A stretch of DNA of 64,000 nucleotides from the IMG/VR virus record IMGVR_UViG_3300042314_000177, positions 1 through 64,000 of that record. One strand, written 5' to 3'. Position numbers and translations under genes: made by a program. Origin of the DNA: a virus. The notes beneath the pieces were generated by a model, which was not told where the DNA came from, ran no database searches, and saw only the letters and a list, made by a program, of their open reading frames with translations. This document shows, piece by piece, positions 57,982-64,000 of the stretch (position 1 is its first letter; every line of letters begins with the position of its first letter).

Positions 57982-58320
57982 GGTCTCCCGTAGATCGTGA
58001 TTCGGGAACAGAGCCTTAAAGACAGCGCGGCGCAGGGGCCAATCTCTGACAACGACTCCCTTAACTTCGTGGGTCACTAACATACCGTTTTCAACATATT
58101 CAAAGTCAGATTTATAAGCAACGCGCCTACCATTAGGATGCTTTAGCTGCTTGCCATTGATGACGAAATAATATGTCGGGTGGATCGTCAGATCACTTAT
58201 CTCACCAGCCGCTTGCAATATGTGAAGCTCATTGCAACACAGGGCTTCACGCTTGCTATCATGCGTGTGACCAGCATTGCACTGCGCCTTGACAGCGCGG
58301 TATTTACCGAATCGCTTCAT
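57976..58320 (-). CDS. DUF1064 protein (unit B)
   Basis: The product is 114 residues from ATG 58320, the same length as 23367-23711, with the same nuclease-like residues (HDSKREALCCNEL, YKSDFEYVENG, HEVKG). Confidence 0.75.
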   Translation of the reverse strand: MKRFGKYRAVKAQCNAGHTHDSKREALCCNELHILQAAGEISDLTIHPTYYFVINGKQLKHPNGRRVAYKSDFEYVENGMLVTHEVKGVVVRDWPLRRAVFKALFPNHDLRETK

Positions 58321-58322
58321 GA

Positions 58323-58529
58323 TCAATCGACTGCCCTGGCTGCAATTATGCGCTCGAGTGCATGAAACGCTGCCAGGTATGCGCCCAGCATTGGTTCGCT
58401 GCGTTTGTTCTTCCAGTTAGATAGCGTGACGCGAGTGATGCCAGCTTCGTTGGCAATCTCATAAGCCTTGATATTGTGATGCTTTGCCACAGCGTAAAGC
58501 TCTGCAATTGCGTGTGCGGTATAGTCCAT
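58323..58529 (-). CDS. Cro/CI-like XRE repressor (unit B)
   Basis: The product is 68 residues. The recognition segment GITRVTLSNWK is identical to unit A, but flanking helices differ. Divergent from the rightward early operon. Confidence 0.75.
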   Translation of the reverse strand: MDYTAHAIAELYAVAKHHNIKAYEIANEAGITRVTLSNWKNKRSEPMLGAYLAAFHALERIIAARAVD

Positions 58530-58619
58530 TTAACTTTTCTTTCGTTTTGCGATAAAAAACGCTTTTAATTCCCGTTCATGATGTTTACAAGGTATTTACA
58601 AAATAAAAAGGAAGCAACC
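58530..58619. promoter_or_regulatory. Divergent early control region (unit B)
   Basis: This 90-bp spacer contains two direct TTTACAA copies (TTTACAAGGTATTTACAAAA) near the rightward gene and a possible leftward promoter TTGTAA-N17-TAAAAG. The DnaA box of unit A is changed here (TTGCGATAA). The repeats are candidate operators for the XRE protein. Confidence 0.4.
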
Positions 58620-58826
58620 ATGCCGAAAGAAAAATGCACAGTTTGTGGTCACACCATGACCGACACATTTGAATGCTTGCCATGCGACTTTGTTGAGATG
58701 GCAATCAATGCTGGCGCTTGCCACGCAAACTATGGTGAACACCTAGCCGAGCTTATAGGTGACGTTATGACGATTCGGAATTGGTCAGCAGAACCGATCC
58801 GCTTTAAATATCCACGTTTTGCATAA
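58620..58826 (+). CDS. Small zinc-ribbon-like protein (68 aa), unit B only
   Basis: The product is 68 residues. CTVCGHTMTDTFECLPCDF gives two CxxC knuckles, and the rest is helical. GGAAG precedes the ATG. It is inserted before erf in unit B. Function unknown. Confidence 0.6.
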   Translation: MPKEKCTVCGHTMTDTFECLPCDFVEMAINAGACHANYGEHLAELIGDVMTIRNWSAEPIRFKYPRFA

Positions 58827-58837
58827 GGAGAAATAGA

Positions 58838-59407
58838 ATGCCGATTCATAAAAAACTAAACGAGGCGCGATTAGCGTTTCATGCTTTACCGCTAAAGAAG
58901 TCTGGGCAGAATACTTTTGCTGGATATAAATACTTTGAGCTTTCCGATTTTCTTGTCCCAGCCCTGCGAATCTTTAATGATGTTGGGCTTTGCGCGGTTA
59001 TTAGCTTTTCCGAAAGCACAGCGTCAATGCATATCGTTGATGTAGAAGATGGTTCACAGGTTATCATTCACAGCCCAATGGGTTCAGCCAATCTTAAAGG
59101 TTGCCATGAGATTCAGAACATTGGCGCATGTGAGACTTACTCAACCCGCTACCTCTGGACAGCAGCCCTTTGCATTGTCGAGCATGACGCACTGGATGCT
59201 ACCACGGGAAAGAATAAAGACACGCCAAGCATTCGCTACATTAGCAAAGCGCAGTTTGATTCATTGCAATCTTTGGTAGAAAAGACCAAAACAGATGTAG
59301 ATGTGCTCTGCAAGCATTACAAAATTGACGCTCTTGAATCAGTCCCTGAAAGCCAATTCAATGTGGTTCATACTGCATTGGTAAAGAAGTTGGGGAAAGC
59401 AGCATGA
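58838..59407 (+). CDS. erf: ERF-family annealing protein (unit B)
   Basis: The product is 189 residues. Residues 1-135 are nearly identical to 24006-24566; the last 50 differ, including the C-terminal helix. AAGGAGA precedes the ATG. Overlaps yqaJ by 4 bp. Confidence 0.88.
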   Translation: MPIHKKLNEARLAFHALPLKKSGQNTFAGYKYFELSDFLVPALRIFNDVGLCAVISFSESTASMHIVDVEDGSQVIIHSPMGSANLKGCHEIQNIGACETYSTRYLWTAALCIVEHDALDATTGKNKDTPSIRYISKAQFDSLQSLVEKTKTDVDVLCKHYKIDALESVPESQFNVVHTALVKKLGKAA

Positions 59408-60036
59408 CAGACGCAGCTATTATCCAACGCAGCCCAGAATGGTTTGCAGCACGTTGTGGAAGCCTTGGCGCTTCCCAACTTGCAGACGCACTAGCTAAGA
59501 CCAAATCTGGCTGGGGAGCATCTCGCGCTAACTTACAGGCGAAGCTTGTAATCGAACGGCTTACGGGTCGGCAGGAAGAAAGCTTTAGCAGCGCCGCTAT
59601 GATCTGGGGAGTGGAGAAAGAAGAAGAAGCCAGAACTGCCTACAGCTTCGTTACAGGCAATGAAGTGCTTGAGGTAGGGCTGTATAAGCATCCCACCATT
59701 ATAGGCTCCCACGCCAGCCCAGATGGGCTTGTAGGGGATGATGGGTGCATAGAGATTAAATGCCCAAACAGTAGCACACACATAGAAGTGCTCAAAAACA
59801 ATCAAATTGCACACAAATATATACTCCAAATGCAATGGCAGATGGCTTGCGCTGATAGGCAGTGGTGCGATTTTGTGAGCTTTGATCCACGGATGCCAGA
59901 CAATCTATCGCTCTACATCCAGCGGATTGAACGTGACAATGATATGCTTGCAATTCTAGAATCAGAGGTTGCTGCATTCCTTGTGGAAGTTGACGTAGAC
60001 GTAAAAGCGTTATTAGAGTTGGGAGAATCAAAATGA
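59404..60036 (+). CDS. YqaJ-family exonuclease (unit B)
   Basis: The product is 210 residues with the PDG...EIK core (GSHASPDGLVGDDGCIEIK) intact. Colinear with 24563-25198. Confidence 0.9.
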   Translation: MTDAAIIQRSPEWFAARCGSLGASQLADALAKTKSGWGASRANLQAKLVIERLTGRQEESFSSAAMIWGVEKEEEARTAYSFVTGNEVLEVGLYKHPTIIGSHASPDGLVGDDGCIEIKCPNSSTHIEVLKNNQIAHKYILQMQWQMACADRQWCDFVSFDPRMPDNLSLYIQRIERDNDMLAILESEVAAFLVEVDVDVKALLELGESK

Positions 60037-60254
60037 CACAGAACGAAAGAATATACGATCATCTGTTAGCAGTCGGGCCAATCCGTCCAATGGTAGCACT
60101 GCATGAGCTAGGGGTTTATCGCTTGGCATCGAGGATTAATGATCTGCGTAAGGCTGGGCATAAGATTAAAACCAAAAAGGTTGAGGTTGTAAATCGCTGG
60201 GGTGAATCATCTTACATCGCTGAATATAGCTTGGTGCTTGAAGATGCTGCCTAA
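60033..60254 (+). CDS. Winged helix-turn-helix protein (unit B)
   Basis: The product is 73 residues; the C-terminal 50 are identical to 25195-25416 and the N-terminal helix varies (ALHELGVYRLASR). Confidence 0.75.
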   Translation: MTQNERIYDHLLAVGPIRPMVALHELGVYRLASRINDLRKAGHKIKTKKVEVVNRWGESSYIAEYSLVLEDAA

Positions 60255-60576
60255 CCGCATTGCCAAGAAGCCTAAGCGTTCATCGCGCTGGCGCTCCCAG
60301 GGGCACTTGAACTTCATTCGATCATTCCATTGCTCAATAGATGGTTGCCAGCAGATGCCAATCGAATGCGCTCACGTTCGTAATGGTAGCGGTGCAGGGA
60401 TGGGACAAAAGCCAGATGATTGGCGAGTAGTCCCATTATGCCGCGAACATCACGGCCAGCAGCATACAGTTGGTGAGCAGACGTTCTGGAAGGGCATCGA
60501 CGTAGAGGCCCTGATAGAAGCATTCTGCAAAGCCAGCCCAAAGGCGCGTGAGATTAAAGAGGCTCAAAGCCAATGA
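60244..60576 (+). CDS. DUF968/Ref-like HNH nuclease (unit B)
   Basis: The product is 110 residues with the same Cys/His pattern as 25406-25738 (CSIDGCQ, ECAHVRNG, PLCREHHGQQH). Confidence 0.75.
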   Translation: MLPNRIAKKPKRSSRWRSQGHLNFIRSFHCSIDGCQQMPIECAHVRNGSGAGMGQKPDDWRVVPLCREHHGQQHTVGEQTFWKGIDVEALIEAFCKASPKAREIKEAQSQ

Positions 60577-60953
60577 CGCAAACTGTTTGGCTTCGTGGTG
60601 AGCATCAAAGAAGGTTGGCGCACCAGTTAATTGACAAAGCGCCAATCAATGCGGTGGTCAAAATATCGCCTGAACAAAGGTCACTGCATCAGAACAATAA
60701 AATGTGGGCCATGATCTCAGACGTTAGCAGACAGAAGCCAGAGGGCCGCACTCATGTTCCAGAGGTATGGAAAGCAATCTTTATGGCTGCTTGTGGGCAT
60801 GAGGTGCAGTTTGAAAACGGCCTGGACAATAAGCCATTCCCAATCGGCTTTAGGTCATCGAACCTAAGCAAAACACAAATGGCTGATTTAATTGAATATA
60901 TGTATTTTTATGGAAGCAAACACGATATAAAATGGAGTGAAGAATATGAGTGA
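60573..60953 (+). CDS. ninB: NinB / Orf-like recombination mediator (unit B)
   Basis: The product is 126 residues. [20 protein letters not shown] is the NinB signature. Its stop overlaps the start of the GapR gene. Confidence 0.85.
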   Translation: MTQTVWLRGEHQRRLAHQLIDKAPINAVVKISPEQRSLHQNNKMWAMISDVSRQKPEGRTHVPEVWKAIFMAACGHEVQFENGLDNKPFPIGFRSSNLSKTQMADLIEYMYFYGSKHDIKWSEEYE

Positions 60954-61179
60954 TATGAATGATGATATGCTGCGTTTGCTAATTGAGCGCATTGAACGCC
61001 AGGAGGAAGAAAAGAAAACTATCTCCGACAGCATTAGAGAGATTTACAGCGAGGCAAAGGGACACGGATACGATGTTAAAATCCTTCGCGCTGTGATCCG
61101 CCTTCGCAAGATGGAAAAGAACGAACGAGCAGAATACGAAGTCCTGCTTGAAACATACATGAACGCATTGGGAGGTTAA
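60946..61179 (+). CDS. gapR: GapR-family (DUF2312) nucleoid protein
   Basis: The product is 77 residues from ATG 60946. [40 protein letters not shown] and [10 protein letters not shown] match GapR. GapR is an alphaproteobacterial protein that binds overtwisted DNA ahead of replication forks and stimulates type II topoisomerases. It is inserted exactly after the ssb ribosome binding site (GGAG, 8-base spacing) relative to unit A. Likely host-derived. Confidence 0.85.
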   Translation: MSDMNDDMLRLLIERIERQEEEKKTISDSIREIYSEAKGHGYDVKILRAVIRLRKMEKNERAEYEVLLETYMNALGG

Positions 61180-61182
61180 GCC

Positions 61183-61566
61183 ATGACACAGCAAGTTATA
61201 ATATCAGGAAACGTAGGCAAGGATGCTGAGTTACGCGACACTCGTGACAGCAAGGTTTTGAGCTTTAACGTAGCCGTTAAGAACGGATTTGGCAAAGATG
61301 CTGGCAGCGTTTGGTATCGGTGCAGCTTGTGGGGAAAAGCGGCGGAATCATTCTCTGGCAGTCTAAAGAAGGGAACCAAAGTGTTTATCATTGGCGACCT
61401 GACGCATGACGAATACGAAGGCAAGCCACAGTATAATGTGCGGGTCGGTAGCATCGACACTGCTCCACGATCTGAAGCTGGTGCAAGCAACACGCAATCC
61501 AGTGCGCCTAGCCAGAATCAGCATACTTCATACGATGATGATCTGGATTCAGACGTTCCATTTTGA
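61183..61566 (+). CDS. ssb: Single-stranded DNA-binding protein (unit B)
   Basis: The product is 127 residues. The OB fold is as in unit A. The linker is longer and Gln/Ser-rich, and the tail ends DSDVPF. GGAGG precedes the ATG. Confidence 0.92.
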   Translation: MTQQVIISGNVGKDAELRDTRDSKVLSFNVAVKNGFGKDAGSVWYRCSLWGKAAESFSGSLKKGTKVFIIGDLTHDEYEGKPQYNVRVGSIDTAPRSEAGASNTQSSAPSQNQHTSYDDDLDSDVPF

Positions 61567-61576
61567 GGATGCAGCC

Positions 61577-61810
61577 ATGTCTATTAAAACTCGCAACGAA
61601 CTGCCAATGCGATCCAGAAACATTCCTCCACCTTCTGATTATCTCGAGGCTAAGAGCGCAAGGATCGACACAGAGATTGCCGAAAGCAGTCGAAAGCTTC
61701 TGAAGGCCCAGCTTGCAACTGGTCACCATAAGCTAACACGCGAATCCTTTGTCGGCATAGCTAAGAAATACGGCTGGCAATTTGCGCTTCTGCAACATAC
61801 CTGGCGCTAA
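61577..61810 (+). CDS. Small early protein (77 aa), unit B
   Basis: The product is 77 residues from ATG 61577. KTRNELPMRSRNIPPPSDYLE matches 26460-26711. Last gene before the terminator. Confidence 0.55.
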   Translation: MSIKTRNELPMRSRNIPPPSDYLEAKSARIDTEIAESSRKLLKAQLATGHHKLTRESFVGIAKKYGWQFALLQHTWR

Positions 61811-61813
61811 CAA

Positions 61814-61850
61814 AATGGCGGGTGGCAATGCGCTTCCCGCCATTATTTTT
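61814..61850 (+). terminator. Rho-independent terminator (unit B)
   Basis: AATGGCGGG pairs with CCCGCCATT, followed by ATTTTTATG. Same position and stem as 26716-26753. Confidence 0.75.
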
Positions 61851-61870
61851 ATGTTAGATGAAAAAAGTTG

Positions 61871-61899
61871 TTTACATATAATAAATGGCTTTTTATAAG
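61871..61899 (+). promoter_or_regulatory. Rightward promoter TTTACA-N17-TATAAG (unit B)
   Basis: Boxes and 17-base spacing are the same as at 26773-26801, while the spacer is mostly different, which supports selection on the boxes. Confidence 0.65.
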
Positions 61900-61913
61900 A
61901 GGGCATCAACCAA

Positions 61914-61926
61914 GGGGCCTTGCCCC
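61914..61926 (+). promoter_or_regulatory. 5-prime leader hairpin GGGGC-CTT-GCCCC
   Basis: It starts 14 nt after the -10 box and is followed by GCC and CGGAGAG before ATG 61945. Stem identical to unit A, loop changed. Confidence 0.5.
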
Positions 61927-61944
61927 GCCAATACGGAGAGTAGC

Positions 61945-62235
61945 ATGACACAAAGCATCAACGAACTAGCCCAAGCTGCAATTGACGCGCTGACAGCTAT
62001 CAATGCCATCCACAAGGATTGGCTTGAGCAATTAAAGCTTAAAAGCGGCCACGGCCAATATATCAGCACCCGCCCAGAAATTGCAGAACATCTGCACATG
62101 GAGCTACTTGAGGTCATTACCGACTTTGATTGCGATCCAATGGGAACGCTGGAAGAATTTAAACTGCATAGCACGGACGAGCCAGATGATTATGATGGCG
62201 GACGCTTTGATTATCTAACGTCAAGGGGAGTTTGA
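61945..62235 (+). CDS. Small early protein (96 aa), unit B
   Basis: The product is 96 residues and helical. Only the end (PDDYDGGRFDYLTSRGV) is shared with 26847-27032. Function unknown. Confidence 0.6.
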   Translation: MTQSINELAQAAIDALTAINAIHKDWLEQLKLKSGHGQYISTRPEIAEHLHMELLEVITDFDCDPMGTLEEFKLHSTDEPDDYDGGRFDYLTSRGV

Positions 62236-62236
62236 C

Positions 62237-62326
62237 ATGAAGAAAATATCACCAGTTCAATTTTGGCTGACCGCAATATGGTTGGTTTTGGTTGTTATTA
62301 TGTTTGCAACGGAGAGGACATTTTAA
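62237..62326 (+). CDS. Tiny membrane peptide (29 aa), unit B
   Basis: The frame encodes 29 residues with a transmembrane helix (FWLTAIWLVLVVIMFATERTF). The membrane residues vary and the end is identical to 27029-27118, as expected for a real membrane peptide. Confidence 0.6.
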   Translation: MKKISPVQFWLTAIWLVLVVIMFATERTF

Positions 62327-62327
62327 G

Positions 62328-62516
62328 ATGACATTGATCGAACTTAGAAACATCGTCGCGGATCATGTTCAAATGATGCACGGCAACCCAGAATTTATCC
62401 GCCAAATCAGAGATGGTGAGCAGGATGATGGCCCATTCATAATAGGCGCTTTAGCGATCTGGGCAAAGTTTATGGAAGGCTTGCAGCCAGCACCAGAGGT
62501 ATTGGCAGATGATTAA
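62328..62516 (+). CDS. Conserved early protein (62 aa), unit B
   Basis: The product is 62 residues with one or two substitutions relative to 27120-27308. Confidence 0.6.
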   Translation: MTLIELRNIVADHVQMMHGNPEFIRQIRDGEQDDGPFIIGALAIWAKFMEGLQPAPEVLADD

Positions 62517-62646
62517 ACCAGCACAAGCAGCGCCTTTAGGCAAGACGTATCGCGTATCTTCTGAGAGCGCATGGCCACTTAGAGGATTAGACGGAAAGAC
62601 ATTTGCGGAAAGACGCGCAGAGCGAGAAAAGGAATCAAATAAATGA
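62509..62646 (+). CDS. Small basic protein (45 aa), unit B
   Basis: The product is 45 residues, nearly identical to 27301-27438, ending REKESNK. ATGA overlap with the next gene. Confidence 0.55.
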   Translation: MIKPAQAAPLGKTYRVSSESAWPLRGLDGKTFAERRAEREKESNK

Positions 62647-62834
62647 GTCGCCCAATGACGTATCCAATGGGAAGAATGGTTATCGGTGATGTAGAGACTA
62701 TGCCAGCAACGGAAAGGGGTTGTGCCAAGCGCACCAGCCGTAACGTTAGCCAGTATGGTATTCGCAATGGCAAGGCGTTTAAGTGCCGCACAGATGTGGT
62801 CAAGGGACTGACGTTTATAACTAGATTGGGATAG
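62643..62834 (+). CDS. Small basic protein (63 aa), unit B
   Basis: The product is 63 residues, Arg/Lys-rich with two Cys. The C-terminus (NGKAFKCRTDVVKGLTFITRL) resembles the 27-residue unit A protein at 27435-27518, which may be a truncated form. Confidence 0.5.
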   Translation: MSRPMTYPMGRMVIGDVETMPATERGCAKRTSRNVSQYGIRNGKAFKCRTDVVKGLTFITRLG

Positions 62835-62838
62835 GCAA

Positions 62839-63156
62839 ATGACCGATGATAAAGACAGCGCAGTGACGCAAGCGGATAGATATGCAATGGAAAGTATTCT
62901 TTGGGTGAATACAATTATTGATGACCAAGAGGCTATTGCACAAGCGTTCGCCCATCACCGCCAGTATGGTTATGACCAAGGCTATTACGATGGCTGCACA
63001 CGCTCAGTCATGCAGGGCATCATCCCTGCGACCAAGCCTGACCCGCTGGTAGAGGTGCTGAAAGATTTTGGCGGGTTTATGCCAGATGCAGAAGACTTTC
63101 GCGCCGCACTAGAAGCTCGTGGGCTGGAGATAAGGAGCAAAGCAAATGATGATTGA
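62839..63156 (+). CDS. Early protein (105 aa), unit B only
   Basis: The product is 105 residues, acidic and helical. AHHRQYGYDQGYYDGCTRSV and EDFRAALEARGLEIRSKAND are its ordered parts. Not recognised. It overlaps the next gene by 11 bp. Confidence 0.55.
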   Translation: MTDDKDSAVTQADRYAMESILWVNTIIDDQEAIAQAFAHHRQYGYDQGYYDGCTRSVMQGIIPATKPDPLVEVLKDFGGFMPDAEDFRAALEARGLEIRSKANDD

Positions 63157-63325
63157 AGTAGACCCAAACCAGTTGGACGGCATAGTCCGCGCATGGTTGA
63201 AGGAAACACTGGAGTCAGTGCAGCACAACGCAGCCTCACTTTACGTTCACCCAGAAGATGCCAAAACGTATAAGAAAGACGTTAAGGCGCTAAAATGGTT
63301 GCTTTATTATATTGGTGAAGATTGA
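63146..63325 (+). CDS. Small protein (59 aa), last rightward gene of unit B
   Basis: The frame encodes 59 residues (MMIEVDPNQLDGIVRAWLKE start, ending LLYYIGED), preceded by AAGGAG. Related small phage proteins with a central YVHPED-like motif exist, but no function is known. A 100-bp spacer without a clear terminator follows. Confidence 0.5.
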   Translation: MMIEVDPNQLDGIVRAWLKETLESVQHNAASLYVHPEDAKTYKKDVKALKWLLYYIGED

Positions 63326-63425
63326 TTTATAAACCGTCAATTATCAATCATGTCGATTTTCTAACAAGAATATTTCGCAAACAGGCGCACAGCTTGGGTT
63401 TACGGGATATGCACTTCAAACAACA

Positions 63426-64000
63426 TTAAGCTACCTCGAGCATCTCAGTGGTAATCATCACCCGCCCTACGGCTCCGTATTTTTTATGGTACGTTATTGC
63501 CCAGGCTGCTCGATCAGCAATCCAGCCTCCACGCGCCGCATAAGCATCACGCGCTGCCAAGGTTGGATGCTGAACGACTGTTACCCCATTATACTCTTTC
63601 TCGTCCCTGTGGTGTCTGTGACCGCAGTGTATCTCTCTGCGGGTGGTTCTGCCCCATTGCTGGGGAAACTGTGCCGCAAACAAGAGCGGTAGGGATTCAT
63701 TCTTGACCTTATGCCCATGATGAACGCCTAGCATGGTGTTGCCCCATTCAAACACATAGAATGGTAGAACGCTATCGCTGACAGTGACGCGAGGTTCTTC
63801 CTCGTAATGCACAGCAAACAAATCAGATAGCCAGCCGCTGCTTTCTTCGTCGTGATTGCCTTCTGCTATAATCAGATACACTTCCTGATGGCGCTGCAAA
63901 GATATAGCTACCAGTGATCGAATGATGCGGATTGCTGCCCTGCGAATCTTTGGGAATCGGCTATCAGCATCCAGAACGTGTTTGCTTGCTGGCGTTACAG
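63426..64000 (-). CDS. Metallophosphoesterase, C-terminal part (cut by window edge)
   Basis: The frame is open to the right edge. KHVLDADSRFPKIR, IAEGNHDEESSG and CGHRHHRDEKEY match 27515-28693 at about 90 percent. The upstream part lies outside the window. It shows that another unit begins here. Confidence 0.8.
   Translation of the reverse strand, partial: VTPASKHVLDADSRFPKIRRAAIRIIRSLVAISLQRHQEVYLIIAEGNHDEESSGWLSDLFAVHYEEEPRVTVSDSVLPFYVFEWGNTMLGVHHGHKVKNESLPLLFAAQFPQQWGRTTRREIHCGHRHHRDEKEYNGVTVVQHPTLAARDAYAARGGWIADRAAWAITYHKKYGAVGRVMITTEMLEVA

Larger units (their letters stand above)
27515..63425. repeat. Complete phage unit B; repeats (diverged) the content of 1-27514 and 63426-64000
   Basis: From the phosphoesterase stop at 27515 to the equivalent stop at 63426 is one full gene set (35,911 bp). 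Displacement between matching sites varies: 33,969 bp at the tailspike start, 35,495 at gp10, 35,768 at terL, 34,832 at erf, 35,911 at the phosphoesterase. The units differ by point changes throughout and by gene insertions and exchanges. Confidence 0.85.

Noticed and set aside
1-64000. Tandem prophage integrated in a host chromosome
   Set aside because: The complete unit has no integrase, excisionase or clear CI-type repressor, and no host genes or att-like repeats are seen between units.

Overview
The window is bacteriophage DNA throughout; I see no bacterial housekeeping genes, rRNA or tRNA. It holds most of two related but clearly different genomes of a P22-like podovirus, joined head to tail in the same orientation. 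I call them unit A (about 1-27518) and unit B (about 27515-63425). A third stretch (63426-64000) repeats the start of unit B. The N-terminal part of the tailspike at 1-1021 is matched at 33970-34990, and the same gene order then runs again. Corresponding positions lie 34.0-35.9 kb apart, and the one complete unit (27515-63425) is about 35.9 kb. This may be a chimeric assembly of two strains of a circularly permuted phage, a true concatemer, or a composite genome; the window alone cannot decide. A GapR-family gene in unit B points to an alphaproteobacterial host (inference). No integrase, excisionase or attachment site is visible, so a virulent phage is more likely than a prophage.

Layout of a unit. 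A control region lies between a small XRE-type repressor-like gene and the recombination genes (23915-24005 in A, 58530-58619 in B). Rightward from it runs an early operon: ERF annealing protein, YqaJ exonuclease, HTH protein, DUF968 nuclease, NinB, (GapR in B only), SSB and small proteins. A rho-independent terminator and a second promoter then lead into a cassette of tiny genes. Leftward from it run the XRE gene, DUF1064, a lambda-O-like initiator with iterons inside its gene, a probable partner gene, small proteins, a DnaA-domain-IV miniprotein, DNA methyltransferases or a PAPS-reductase-like gene, and DUF3310. The late block follows: terminase, portal, scaffold, coat, gp4, gp10, a needle-position protein, the ejection-protein block (gp7, gp20 and gp16 positions with an M15-type peptidase), tailspike, two further fibre or tailspike proteins, endolysin, holin, overlapping Rz/Rz1 spanins and a metallophosphoesterase. 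The order from portal to tailspike follows P22.

The units differ by cassette exchange. The initiator N-terminal domain and its iterons are exchanged together. Unit A carries a ParB-methyltransferase fusion and a second methyltransferase where unit B carries a different methyltransferase and a PAPS-reductase-like gene broken by one in-frame amber codon. HNH homing endonucleases sit at different places. A cupin-SET fusion protein occupies one virion-cassette slot in unit B only. Several insertions begin exactly at a ribosome binding site.

The most unusual non-coding element is a predicted rightward RNA of about 55 nt, present in both units between the initiator and DUF1064 genes. It has its own promoter, a stem presenting CCUCCU or CUCCU (an anti-Shine-Dalgarno sequence) in its loop, and a UUCG-tetraloop terminator. 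Two leftward and two rightward operons share another element: a TTTACA-N17-TATRAR promoter followed 14-15 nt later by a small hairpin and then a strong ribosome binding site.
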